A stretch of DNA of 64,000 nt from Bathynomus jamesi (GCA_023014485.1 JAJOZX010003220.1:374001-438000); one strand, 5' to 3'. Counted from the stretch's first letter, positions 1 to 10,210 are shown. Translations and numbers: made by a program. The notes: generated by a model not told the origin, from the sequence alone.

Positions 1-545
1 GGTGCATGCGTTCCTTTATGGTACGTTGAACTCTTCCAGCTAAACAGGCCTTATGTATAGAATTGCTAGTGTAGTAGCTGATATTAAACTCTGTCAGCAT
101 GTTCTGAAAAGCTCGGCCTATAAATTCTTTCCTCATATCTGTAAAAAAATAGCCAGGAACCCTGTTTTCTTTCAACATCATTGTTTTGGTGGCTTTAGCA
201 ACTGTTTCAGGCGATTTATTTTTCAGAGGAATTAGCCACAGATATCTAGAGAATACATCTATCATGAATAGAATGTAGCGGTAGCCATCGTTATACACAG
301 AATATCTTTGCATGTCTGTTAAATCTGCTTGCCAAATAGAGTTAATCGAGGCAGCTGTTGTCTTGGCTGTTTTAAACATTTTTCTCACAGGCTTATGAAG
401 TGTATAAGCGTCCTACTCCCGCAAAAACCTCTCAACATCTTTTTTCCCTACTCCATCATTGTAAACACTTCTGTACAGTCTATCTACGCCACCGTAGGAG
501 GCTGGGTTAGAAATGTCATAATAACGTCTTCTTAATATGTAGCCA
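1..545 (-). pseudogene. Polinton/Maverick retroviral-type integrase, 5' part, cut by window edge
   Basis: On the minus strand the translation from about 545 down to 1 reads as the rve-type DDE integrase of Polintons. A lead-in with the typical NPASYGGVDRLYR pattern is followed by WQADLTDM (first catalytic Asp region), then YRYILFMIDVFSRYLWLIPL and a second block with FFTDMRKEF (second Asp region). The integrase joins element ends to target DNA. It is broken: an in-frame TAG interrupts the lead-in near 410, and the upstream open frame (516-863) enters in another phase, so at least one frameshift lies near 516-540. The C-terminal part, with the third catalytic residue and any chromodomain, lies before base 1. 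The orientation matches the other Polinton genes at 8.0-9.2 kb. Family call confident; exact ends are not. Confidence 0.85.
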
Positions 546-973
546 TTTGCGTATTTTAGAGGCACGTGGGTAGGGATGACGGTTGTTTAGCCTCTTCTTT
601 CTACTCTTCAGAGGTGCTACCGCTGGGGGTGATGGCGTTCTCAGTTGCGGCACATGCGATGCATTTTCCAAGACTTTTAACCTGTTCAGATTTCCTATCA
701 TTGTTTTGGGTACATTTATTTGTTGTGGTCTTGCTTTAATATGCTTCCATCCTGCTGGTGAGTGCCTATCCCACTTTCTCACCAGATCATGGACGATGTC
801 TACGATATTCGAACCATGTACCTTTGACCCTTCCACAATGATCTCACCTGTATCGGTCCACACTACAGTATGTTGGGATCCTCATTCAATAGATTATAAA
901 GACTTAAACCTTCATTCCTCAATGTATGTGGGAGGGTGCTGTTTAATACATGCTTGATATGTTGTGTGGCCAA
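516..973 (-). pseudogene. Polinton ORF of unknown function, C-terminal half (split by a transposon)
   Basis: This minus-strand stretch continues the ORF at 7960-8285 once the transposon 974-7959 is ignored; the frame runs across the junction through the duplicated target GTGGCCAA. It encodes a segment with WTDTGEIIVEGSKVHGSNIV, then PAGWKHI and a downstream INVP motif. I recognise this pattern as a protein encoded beside the integrase in many Polintons, with no assigned function. A one-base frameshift lies near 866-872, just before the conserved GEIIVEG block, and the end runs into the integrase lead-in in a different phase. The Lys/Arg-rich tail is of low complexity. It may be a virion or DNA-binding component, but that is a guess from its basic composition. 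Confidence 0.7.
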
Positions 974-1078
974 TAGGGTGCAGCGTTTTTGGGGGGTTTT
1001 TCACAAGCTTTTGAAACATGGCTCGTAATAGTGTAGAAAATGTGTTATGACCTGAAACAAAGTGTGTATTACATTTCT

Positions 1079-1500
1079 AGCCTCCTACATTAATATCTTC
1101 AGGTGCCAATCTCACTCCATATTTATGAATATATTGTGAAATTATAGTGATATTTAGAAAAAATAGACAACTGGAAATTTATTTGTAACTTTTGAATTAT
1201 GGATTGTAATAGTGTGGAGAATGGACCAAAACCTTATAGTAAGTGCGTTCTGAAGTTATAGCACCTTAACTTAATGTCTTCAGGTGCCAATCTTACTCCA
1301 AATATGAAGATTTATGGCAAAAAAATAGCAATATTCAGTAAAAGGCATAAATGTAAAGTTCTATGTAAGTTTTGAATTAAGATTCCTAATAGTGCGCAAA
1401 ATATGCTGTGACCTGATAGTAAGCACATATAAAAGTTGTAGCCTCCTAAGGATACCTCTCCAGGTACCAATGTTATTACCTAAATTTATGAATTTATTCT
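1079..1500. repeat. Degenerate subterminal tandem repeat (about 180-bp unit) with CTTCAGGTGCC motif
   Basis: Three imperfect units start near 1079, 1258 and 1438. Each has a CTCCTA/CACCTT lead, a version of ATCTTCAGGTGCCAAT and then a 'TAATAGTGNNNAAAAT' type stretch. The motif recurs once near 3101 and in inverse orientation near 6222 and 7829, always close to an end of element A1 or A2. This suggests a subterminal transposase-binding repeat. No gene is seen in this stretch. Confidence 0.65.
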
Positions 1501-1787
1501 GAAAAAATGGTATTTTACAGACAAGTGATATAAGGAAATTTAACTGATTTAAATATTGAGTTTTTCAATGAACGGAAATAGCTTTTATATTATTTGCATT
1601 GATTTTTTATTTCCAGATAATAATTGGTTCCATAAATACAGCTCTTCGTTCATTCTGACTGTCACGTAAATTCGTATACAGCCCGAATGATCCAGAACTC
1701 ATCACGAGGAGGTGGCTGTATGTTGAGTTCCACCCATGCCCAACCCTACCACCCAACCATATGGACATGATTTATGTAATGAAAACT

Positions 1788-2963
1788 TTAGTCAATATCT
1801 AATAATATTCGAAATTCAGATTTGGTTTCAAATGAGAGCATCATTTTCCGTGCTACCATTCTCGATCGAATATATCCGTCTCTAGATCCTGCTCCACACA
1901 CAGCAGACGATGCTTCTGTAACTAACTTGATGACTCGTTCAACAACTTGAGTATGGCATGGCATCTTGTTGAAATCCTTCACTTCTCTATTAGCAATCAT
2001 TGTATCAATTTCATCGTCGGAAACACAATCACGCGTCATTGGAGGTTCAGCTATTGCGATGTCATGCCAATTAATCATGTTTGTGTAGTCTGTGGCTTCG
2101 AAATTTAACTGAGATTTTAAAGAGTCTAAGACTTTTTCCACGATATTGTTCTCTAGCTTTCTTTATTCTTCTCCATCCAAGTACTCTTACATGGCTACGC
2201 TCATCTTGTATCATGCTCAAAAGTATGTTTTCTGGATGAGCGAAAAATGCATTTCTTTGGATCACTGGTTCAACAACTGCTCGAACAGAATCGTTCAACA
2301 TTCGGGAATACTGAATGGTTTGAAAACATTAGGAGCTCCATATGCAATTGATTTCCTTTGTTTGATTGTAAACCACATTGGGACATATACGTGCATAACA
2401 TACGAAACCAAATTTTTCAAATCATCAGAAGGTTCAGGTGTAGCTATGTATAATCTCAGAATATGATTTGCAGTGGTTAACCACCTAGAGTGCACCATCT
2501 TGCCGGGATTTCGTCTTGATAGGTCAGTACTACACTCGCCAATTGAAACGGCTTGATAAATATCAAACAAATATTTCTGATTCGTGCTCAAGTCGTCTTT
2601 GTCAATAGATGGAATTTCAACTTCGATTTTTTCGAAATGAACAACTGGAAGTGTTTCACATTTCTGCAAATGATGGCCAATGATGCCAACAAATTCACGA
2701 GGTCCAGTGGTTTTTCCATCCAATTTCTCCATAAGGTGGCGTAAAGGAAGCTCATTTGCATGTAACTGACACACAATCCATTGCAAAGGTCTATTGAGAT
2801 GTATTTCCATAATCCGAATGACTCCACATTTCGCTCCTGTGTTCACAGCAGTTCTATCACATCCCATAGCAACTAAATTTGAAGAATCAACGTTATGTGT
2901 ATTAAAAAAATCGCATATTCCTTTACATATACTTTTAGATGTCCCAGATTCATAAGTAAAGTG
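1788..2963 (-). pseudogene. A1 transposase-like protein, C-terminal half
   Basis: Minus-strand reading runs from the end of A2 (2972) down to about 1788 through three overlapping open frames (2295-2867, 2071-2301, 1788-2141). It carries, in order: GCDRTAVNTG (putative second catalytic Asp), CQLHANELPLRH (a CxxH motif), LDGKTTGPREF, MVHSRWLTTANH, VYVPMWF, NPENILLSMI and, near the end, PCHTQVVERVIKLVTEASS followed by a RDGYIRSR block. The same order occurs in A2 at 3381-5000, so this is a degraded paralogue. Breaks: frame changes near 2300 and 2130. Upstream of 2867 the frame continues to the A2 insertion point. Role inferred: DDE-type transposase core with RNase H-like fold. No named family was recognised. 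Confidence 0.75.
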
Positions 2964-3380
2964 CCCTAGATTAGGGCGGATCGAAAATGAGGTTTTTAAA
3001 CTTCTTTTCGAAATTCAAATATGGCTAGTGCGGAAAATATGTGGGTGGTATAGAAATGACTGTGCATAAATATTAGTCCTGCGAAATTATATCTTCAGGT
3101 GCCACAAAGCCGTCGAAAAAAGTGAAATATAATGATTTTCTTATATTTTGCATTAGTACAATAACTGAAACTTACTTGTTATTATTATATATTAAGTGTT
3201 CCAATTACCAAAATAGTTACTGAATTACGCAGCTCTTAGTTTATTTAGATCAATGTTCTTTTGATTAATGATCTAAATAATCCAGAACTCACCACGAGGA
3301 GGTGGCTGCGTGTCGAGCTCCACCCATGCCCTCCCAACCACCCATCCTTGCGCATGTTTTTTTCTATTAACGTTTTATTT

Positions 3381-5640
3381 AAACTTTATATTCAGCTTTA
3401 CTTTCGAATGATGGCATTTTTTTACGTGACTGAAGTGTTGATCTTATGAAGCCATCTCGCGCGTTCAATCCAAATACTTTTGATGATGCTTCAGTCACTA
3501 ATTTTACCATTCTTTCTACTACTTGTGTATGACAAGGGAATTTCTCGAATGGAGGGGTACTCTTGTTTTCTATGAATTCTTCAATCTCATTTCTGTCAGG
3601 TGTCTTGTCACAGGTGGTTCAGTGACAATGCATTTTTGCCAATTAATTAAATCAGTATAATCAGTAGCTTCAAATTGAATAACAGGTACTGTGAAACGCC
3701 TCACAACTTTTTGCTTGTTTGTTTGCCTTGCTTTCTTTATTCGCCTCCACGCTAATTCTCTTATGGCGCTGCGGTCATCATGAATCATTGATGCTAGAAT
3801 ATTTTCTGGATTTGAAAAAAATGCATTTCTTTGTATGACAGGGTTTACAATATCCTTTACTTCGTCATTCAGTGTTCTTGTTAGTTCAATAGTTTTGAAA
3901 ACATGTTTTGAGCCATTGACAAAAGACGTACTTTGCTTAATAGAAAACCACATTGGGATGTAGACCTTCATTATAAAAGAAGCAATGTTCATGAGGTTCT
4001 CAGATGGACTTACAGTTGAAACGTATAGACGAAGCAAACGATTTGCTGTAGTCAGCCATCGTGAATGTGCCATTTTGCCTGGACTACGATGAGCAAGATC
4101 TGGAGAGCAATATCCCTTTGTTATGGCCTGATGAATATCAATTAGATATTTTTGGTCGGTGCTAAGATCTTCACAGTCTACAGTTGGTTCCTCAGCATCA
4201 ATCCTTTCAAACTCGACAATAGGAAGACTCTCACAGTTCTCTAATTCCCTGCCAATAGGACCGGTGAATCCGCGGGGGCCACATGTTTTTCCATCCAGCT
4301 TTGCAACTAAATGGCGTAATGGCAATTCATTGGCATGGAGCTGGCACACTAAATGTTGAACTGGCTTCTTCAGCTTCAATTCTATAAGCCTTATAACGCC
4401 TCCCTTTTCTCCAGTGTTGACTGCTGCACCATCGCATCCAATGGCAACAAGGTTTTCCAGGTTCATGTCATTATTTCCAATATACTCAAACATTCCTTTA
4501 CATATTTCTTCAGCTGATACAGAATTCACAGAATAATGGCCCAAATAATCTGAACCAGGTTCTCTCACTAAAGTGATATGTTCTTCTGTTACCTTCTTCT
4601 GATATACTTTGGACTCTTTTTTTTCTTGGAAGAGTGTAGAATCTTTTCGACCATCAAAATAGATTCCTCTGATTGGGACCTGATTTTGATCTTTCATAAT
4701 TTCTGATCTCTTCTTTTGTCTTTCTCTTCTGATTTTACTCCTATCCACTACTTCAGATGTATTGTCAATAGAAACTTCTCCAATATCTTGCAATACTGCA
4801 CTAACAATGAGTGCTGCAGCTCGATCTGAAACTGCAGTCCTGTCACAAGCAGTAGCCACTGAAGGTAGATTTGTAGTTTTCCTTTTCTTGAATAATTGTT
4901 CTTCAGGTTGTTCGAGCTTTCTCTTCGAGCTAACTGGCTCTGGAAATGTATCGTCTGATATTTCGCCAGATTCACTTTCACTCTTTGATGTCGATGATGA
5001 TAATTCAACATTTGTATCCTGCAATTTCTCCTGTGAAGATTCTTTGGTGAGCCTCACAGCTTCTTTTTGCTTTCTTAGCAACGTAGATGCTTTTTTCTTT
5101 GAGAGTGTAATATCTACTCTATCAATAAACAGTTTTCTTTCACTCCTTTGATCTAAGAGGAACGTCACTTCTTCCTTTGGAACCGTTTTTTCTTTGGGAC
5201 AAGAACATTGTGTTAGTACTTTGCACTTGCACGCTGCAATGTCAAAAAGTTTCGTGTGTGCTTCATTTTGAACATATCAATCTTTGCTTTGTAAGCTTCA
5301 GAATTTTTTCTGCTTTGGTATGGCTTCATAATGACACGAAACTTTTCGTGGTAGCTTCTGAACATTGTTTCAATTCGCCTGTCTGACAGAATTGGGACGG
5401 AAGCACTTTCCCAAATTGTTTTCAATTTATCAACAACTTGTTCTAATATTTGAGATATTGAAGGATCTTTATTAGTATTCTGTTTCAAATCGTTTCTTAC
5501 AAACAAGTAATATTTAAAAACTCCTTCGTATGTAGGAAGATTCCTGTGCCACAAATCTTCCCCCATACCAAACATGGGGCACTCAGTTGAGGCCCTGGTT
5601 GATTTTGCACAAACTCGAGACATTTTGAAAGTATACAAAT
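3381..5640 (-). pseudogene. A2 transposase-like protein (unnamed family; zinc motif plus D-D-CxxH core)
   Basis: Conceptually about 740 residues in three phases. The N-terminal frame (from the Met at about 5622, MSRVCAKS...) has the motif CPMFGMGEDLWHRNLPTYEG. After a one-base frameshift near 5240 the frame carries a CKCK...CSCPK zinc-like motif and a DQRSER block, an acidic Ser-rich linker, and TACDRTAVSD. Within the 532-residue frame (3570-5168), IYFDGRKD gives Asp172, GCDGAAVNTG gives Asp246, and CQLH gives the CxxH pair 275/278; MAHSRWLTTANR follows. After a second frameshift near 3600 the conserved tail PCHTQVVERxxKLVTEASS is present, ending near 3381. The 532-residue frame opens with GTG, not ATG, which fits it being a continuation. 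I infer a DDE transposase; the third acidic residue is not assigned. I have seen such sequences only as unnamed predicted proteins. Confidence 0.75.
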
Positions 5641-5753
5641 CTGAAAAGGAAAGAGCTAATATCAATTATACGTTAATTTCAGTTAATAGTACATGGCAAA
5701 CTTAGGGCAACACAATACAGAAATGCAAAATATATAAGAAATATAGTTTAGAC

Positions 5754-5958
5754 CAGTGGTTCTTAACCTTTTTACTACCATGCCCCCTCTAGGAATTGGT
5801 CCTTCCCTCCACGCCCCCCTTGCATCAAAATAACATTCTCGCCCGGATTTTATGCTCGTTAAGAGAATAACAAATACAATTAGAGAAATTCCTGTTTTTC
5901 CCCAAGGGATCGCGCCCCCCTTGGAAATTACCGACGCCCCCCTGGTTAAGAACCACTG
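5754..5958. mobile_element. hAT-type MITE, 205 bp
   Basis: Ends are CAGTGGTTCTTAACC and its exact inverse, a well-known hAT terminal sequence. An 8-bp target duplication GTTTAGAC is perfect at 5746-5753 and 5959-5966. The interior is C-rich with no coding capacity. It lies between the A2 coding start and the A2 right terminal repeat, so it is the youngest of four nested layers. Confidence 0.95.
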
Positions 5959-6346
5959 GTTTAGACTATCTGAGTAACGCCAACAACAGAACACCCACCT
6001 GCTACGAGAGCGACAGCTACACTGAACCGAGGTACTCACGTGACAGCTGAGTGAGCTGACTATAGAAAACTGTTTTTAGAGAATAGAAACTTTTTTTAAA
6101 GGTTGACTGAGCTATTTTTATACAAGTGTGAATAAATTCTTGTCTATTGTGCATCGTGGACTCTTCTGTAATTATTGGTTAAAATCTGCTTTTTTCAATT
6201 TTTTTCAATATTGAAGGTCATTGTGGCACCTGAAGATATTAATGTTATGATTTTAAATTTATACCAGCTTATTTCCTCACTACTCCACACATTTTCCACA
6301 CTAACCAATTTGAAAATTCGAAAAATGAGTTTTTCACTCCGCCCTA

Positions 6347-7475
6347 CCCTAGATACACTTGGTCCGGTTCTGCTACCAAGGTTACATGCTCTTCCACAAC
6401 AACTTTATGGTAAAATTTAGAACCTTTCTGTTCTTGGACAATAGTTTTATCCTTGCGACCGTCAAAATAAATGCTCATAATTGTTTTTCCTACGCTAGCA
6501 TCCTGTTGAAGATCATCACGTTGATGCTTCCTAGCTCTGCGCACTTTACTGCGATCTATTACCAGGGATGGATCAGGCACAGATGTTTGTTTAATGTCGT
6601 GCAAAACAGAACTTGTTATTATGGCAGCTGCTCCATCTGAAATACCTGTACGATCACAAGCTTTGGCAAGTGAAGGGAAGCGTAATCGCTTCAGAGATTT
6701 TATGTTTCGACTTTTTCCGCGTTTGCTTCTGATGCGTTTCCGTTTTACGGAGATTGGCTCATCAAATGTTTCGTCAGATTCTTTTTCTGTATCTGTTGAA
6801 GAAGATATATCTTCAAACTGAAAACTTTCTGAATATGAAGTCGATGATATTACTGGCAGTTGTTTTGAAAGATACAAATCTCTACTGCTTTTTCTAACTT
6901 GTGCTAATTGTATTTTTTTAGAAGCAGAAACATCAACTGATCCTATGTCCATTTTTCTTTTTGTTCTTTGGTCTTTTAGGAATTATTGTTCATGTTTCGG
7001 TACTCGATTTGATTTTGGGCATTTGCAGGATTGAAAGTCTACATTTACAAGCGGCAATATCAAAAAGATTTTGAGCATCATCTTTAAATTTTTGGCACTT
7101 ATCTAAGTAAGACTCCGTTTGTTTCATACCTTTAGGCTGTTTTAATATAGATCTATATTTTGTATGATAATCTCTTATTTTCTTTACAACGCGGTTGAAG
7201 GATACAGTTGGAATTCATGCTTTATTGTATAATGAAATTAAGTTTTCTGCAACCGCCGATGATATTTCATGAACAGAAGGATCTTTATTGTTTAACTCTT
7301 CTTTCAGTCGTCTTCTTTCATATACATAGCATTTCATAATACCCTCAAATGTTGGTAGAACACGATGACTCAGTTCTTCTCCATTGCCAAATATGTGACA
7401 GTCCGTTGTTCTTGACTGCCGAAGCATTCTTTTAGTTGCCATGTCTGACCTGTTTATAAATCTTTTACTATACAA
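6347..7475 (-). pseudogene. A1 transposase-like protein, N-terminal half
   Basis: This is the counterpart of the A2 N-terminus. It opens near 7445 with a Met followed by ATKRMLRQSRTTDCHIFGNG and the block LPTFEG. An in-frame stop lies near 7217, followed by an FDIAACKC block, a C-x-C motif, and a one-base shift into the QSCKCPK and DQRTKRK blocks near 7000. From 6952 it runs through an acidic/Ser linker, KACDRTGISDGAAA and IYFDGRKDKT (putative first catalytic Asp) to the exact A2 insertion point. The protein would continue at 2963. Several breaks make it non-functional. Confidence 0.72.
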
Positions 7476-7959
7476 GATTTATAATATATAATCCAAATTT
7501 ATAAAAACAAGATCACAAAAGTGTAAGAGAATGTGCTGAAATGCAACATCAAATATTAAACAGTGAAAGGATCTGATGTGATTGCGCAAGCGGACAGAGC
7601 GTAACACCTTACCGCGGCAAGAGCTGGTCTAACACTAACACACTGTGTTATGCTGGCCACACACGTAGGTGATTGGCGTGATAATTTTATGGCGATTGGC
7701 GTCAATATGCCAATCGTCACCATGTGTGGGGTACTATTACGTATAAACTTGTTTATTTACTGAGTAGCTGTATATAATTTTTTTTCAAAATAAAGAGGTT
7801 TTAAGTTTTTATTGGAAGTTCATTGGCATATTGGCACCTGAAGATACTGTATTGTCTTAGAGAAAAACGGTTTTGTCACTTTGCATACAACATACAATAG
7901 CACATTTTCCGCACTATTACTAATGTCATTTCAAAAATCAGGGAAATCGCTCCACCCGA

Positions 7960-8285
7960 GTGGCCAACCCTTTATTCTTCGGTTGGTCAGCTATATCGGC
8001 GGAGACAGGTCCTATGTCACCATCCCCATCGTTTTCCGTACTGTGCCTAATAACCACAGGGATCTCTGTCGGATTCTTATAATTTTCGTACTCGTGAGGA
8101 AATTTCTGCAGAGCTTCTTGGTATAAGATTCTTTTCTCAGGTGTTTTTTCACAGTTTAATAGAGCTAACAATTCGCTTTCCATTCTTTTAAGCCTGCTTT
8201 TACGGGGTTCGAGAACCGTGTTTGGACTCTTTGAACCTTGCAGTGAAGCATACATCTCGTGTGGAATCACTATCACTTTCTTCAT
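7960..8285 (-). pseudogene. Polinton ORF of unknown function, N-terminal half (split by A1)
   Basis: Opens with MKKVIVIPHEMYASLQGSK and continues with a charged helical region (KRMESELLAL..., then an acidic DGDGDIGP stretch). It reaches the A1 border in frame, and its continuation is at 516-973. The Met start lies 10 bp downstream of the stop of the ORF at 8295-8546, an operon-like spacing typical of compact Polinton gene clusters. Function is unknown. The apparent ORF end at 7938 lies inside the transposon and is an artefact of the insertion. Confidence 0.7.
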
Positions 8286-8294
8286 TATATTAAT

Positions 8295-8546
8295 CTAGTG
8301 AGTAAAGCCCCCAAAAGTCTTCCCCACAGTCTGACTTTTACGAGCCAGTCTACGTATTATGTTCTGGTAACGGCGTAGGCTCGCCTTCTGAGGGGGTTTC
8401 ATTGATACATTGCAATTTATAACGTTAAGACAGATTTCACATGTGCATTTTAAAAAGTCGGAGTCGATATTTTTAGCAAACATCTGTTGCATTGCCCGGG
8501 GCAGTCGATGATAGATTTTTATTGATTCATGGTATTTCTTTGTCAT
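8295..8546 (-). CDS. Small Polinton protein of unknown function, basic, GGF near C-terminus
   Basis: An intact 83-residue frame starting at an ATG that overlaps the ATPase stop region (8543-8546). Visible features are the CTCEICLNVINCNV segment, a basic LRRYQNIIRRLARKSQ helix and a C-terminal KTFGGFTH. I recognise the ICE/ALNVL-GNV...QK..LRRYK...LA.K pattern as a short conserved protein next to the packaging ATPase in arthropod Polintons. The Gly-Gly-Phe ending resembles sites cut by adenovirus-type maturation proteases, which would fit a minor virion component; this is inference. It lacks stops, although neighbouring Polinton genes are decayed. Confidence 0.6.
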   Translation of the reverse strand: MTKKYHESIKIYHRLPRAMQQMFAKNIDSDFLKCTCEICLNVINCNVSMKPPQKASLRRYQNIIRRLARKSQTVGKTFGGFTH

Positions 8547-9178
8547 TCTGGAATATACGTCGTTTCAGGCTCGTTTGGAAATATACCCGTTCTTAGAAGC
8601 ACCTTAAACGTGTTTCGTGGAAGGTCACAAAGCAAATATCCGTAACTCTGACTTCTAGCTTCTTTATAAACTTCCAAAAACTCCTTACCCTGATTCGGGA
8701 ACATTTGATTGGCTAATACCCCAATTTGTGATACATCACTACGTTGCGCGAATAAGACTAGATATTGTGTATTTAGCGACACATCACTCATGTATCTATA
8801 TTTGAAAAATAGATTCTGATTGATGAAGAACACGCTTATGTTAAGATGGTGGGAGAATACTGTAAATATCTCGGCAAATGTTTTATCCATCTCCAACATG
8901 AGATTGTCAATTACAATGACTGTATGCTCATTTCCCTTTAACGAATTAACATCATATACACCTTTGTGGAACAAAATATCATCTTGGTACTCGTTGAACA
9001 CTGATTGATAAGTCGAATACCACCATAAAACTTTATGCACAAGTTTTGAGAACATCTCTCCCTTTTCTTTAATGATTTTAAGCAAAAACACCATTTTACC
9101 ACATCCTGTAGGGCCACATATAATACATGTGGATGGGCTCCTGAACCTGAATTTTTCTACAGAATCCATCTCTAACAT
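8543..9178 (-). CDS. Polinton FtsK/HerA-type DNA packaging ATPase
   Basis: A 211-residue frame with a Walker A-like ICGPTGCGKM near residue 20, a Walker B-like HTVIVIDNLM near residue 85, FSHHLNISVFFINQNLF (a sensor-type strand with terminal Gln-Asn) and a C-terminal LLRTGIFPNE. It would pump element DNA into capsids. The length is near that of Polinton ATPases. Walker A ends Lys-Met where Thr or Ser normally coordinates Mg, so activity is doubtful. It overlaps the downstream small ORF by 4 bp. The ATG start at 9176-9178 is only 13 bp from the start of the opposite-strand frame at 9192, so a divergent promoter probably lies within or upstream of these starts. Confidence 0.85.
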   Translation of the reverse strand: MLEMDSVEKFRFRSPSTCIICGPTGCGKMVFLLKIIKEKGEMFSKLVHKVLWWYSTYQSVFNEYQDDILFHKGVYDVNSLKGNEHTVIVIDNLMLEMDKTFAEIFTVFSHHLNISVFFINQNLFFKYRYMSDVSLNTQYLVLFAQRSDVSQIGVLANQMFPNQGKEFLEVYKEARSQSYGYLLCDLPRNTFKVLLRTGIFPNEPETTYIPE

Positions 9179-9191
9179 GTCATACTCCTAA

Positions 9192-10210
9192 GTGGATCAT
9201 TTACAAAATATAATAAAATTTAAGTGGCGTTCCTTATATTTTACAGTCTTGTTTTATCTCTTCTTCCACAGAACCGTGAGTGACGATGAGGTACAGCATC
9301 ATGTCCCCATCATCGATATTACAGATGACCCCGATGACAGTGTAGTTGTTGTCACCTACTCCACACCCGCTAACGAACCCACACCAGCGACACCTGTAGC
9401 ACGCGACACTTCCAAGCGGAGGCATGATGAAGAGCCCTCCATGTCAGGTATAAAGCGTGCCAGGATTGCGCCGGTTGTTAGACCACTAGTAATAGAGCCC
9501 CAACCTTCTACGTCCTACGACACAAACCCCACAAAAGTACCTTCCTCAAATAAAAATATACCCCCTTATTCCTGTTCAATTCCGGTTACATCCTCCACAG
9601 CAGTAGCAGCTTCTCGCAGCTGTAGAGGATGGTATAACATTCGATTTGGTGCGCACCACCACCCCCACCCCAGCCCTGACTAGAAATAGGTATATAGTCA
9701 GGATTGATCCTTGATCCATGTATAGCAATGGTGTTGAACACGAACTACGGCGTGTAGTTGAACGTATTGTGGAGTTTGCCCTTCAGAACCGTGACGAACG
9801 TGAAGTTAGGACGAGGCTGGCATTCGGGTTTGGGTCAGATTACGGGGATATAGATGATTTTTGGGTAGTAATACCATTCAGACGCTTGGCAGCTGTAGAT
9901 TAGAGTATATTTTAAGCCGTATAAAGCAGGTTTCTCAAAGTAGTACAGCCTCCAATATGGACAACTTCACGGTAAATATTGACCGTGTATTCCGTGTTGC
10001 AGGTCATAGTGCCGCACCTTATACTTTTAACTTCAATTCTCAGGCTGTTTACAGACGGCATATAAACGCCGATCGTGGTTCCGGGTTTATAGCAGTAGTC
10101 TTGTCTCGTATGTTTACTGTACTAAATAAACGGACGCAAAAAATTTGGTTGCCTACGGTTGTGGAGCGTACACGTAAACTAGCTTCAGACTGCAAGCTTG
10201 AGTTTGACTG
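9192..10210 (+). pseudogene. Probable N-terminal part of Polinton protein-primed DNA polymerase B, truncated
   Basis: Three plus-strand frames follow one another. Frame 1 (9192-9630) is acidic then Pro/Ser/Thr-rich with a basic SKRRHDEEPS patch. Frame 2 (about 9625-9890) contains GITFDLVRTTTPTPALTRNR, a stop at 9712, then ELRRVVERIVEFAL and DIDDFWVVIPFRRL. Frame 3 (9883-10205) has CRLEYILSRIKQVSQSS, then FTVNIDRVFRV. This 'helical domain, then PF.RL...E.IL.RI..V.QSS...F.ID' order is what I expect ahead of the exonuclease domain of Polinton PolB. The divergent position relative to the ATPase supports this. Catalytic exo/pol motifs are absent because the gene stops at a (TA)n array at 10,212. 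A Polinton structural protein is the alternative. Confidence 0.55.

Larger units (their letters stand above)
2972..6346 (-). mobile_element. DNA transposon 'A2', relative of A1, inserted into the A1 transposase gene
   Basis: Termini are TAGGGCGGATCGAAAATGAG on the left and the inverse of TAGGGCGGAGTGAAAAACTC on the right. They are flanked by a perfect 8-bp duplication CCCTAGAT at 2964-2971 and 6347-6354. The inverted similarity extends about 130 bp inward to the CTTCAGGTGCC motif. The interruption splits the A1 coding frame: the N-terminal half ends at the right border and resumes at the left border. Inside are one long minus-strand coding region (3381-5640) and a hAT MITE (5754-5958). Length is 3,375 bp, about 3,160 without the MITE. 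Bases 2985-3380 hold only terminal repeat and AT-rich non-coding DNA. Confidence 0.88.
974..7959 (-). mobile_element. DNA transposon 'A1' (unnamed clade), inserted in the Polinton
   Basis: The element is bounded by TAGGGTGCAGCG on the left and the inverse of TCGGGTGGAGCG on the right. It is flanked by a perfect 8-bp direct repeat GTGGCCAA at 966-973 and 7960-7967. Both subterminal regions carry matching inverted sequence, including ATCTTCAGGTGCCAAT. It holds a minus-strand transposase-like gene whose N-terminal half is at 6347-7475 and C-terminal half at 1788-2963; the two are separated by the related element A2 (2972-6346). Without A2 it is about 3.6 kb. The 8-bp duplication fits cut-and-paste families such as hAT or P, but the protein does not look like either. 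I do not know a published name for it. Confidence 0.85.

Noticed and set aside
5683..6039. 118-residue minus-strand frame near the A2 right end
   Set aside because: Mostly translation of the hAT MITE at 5754-5958.
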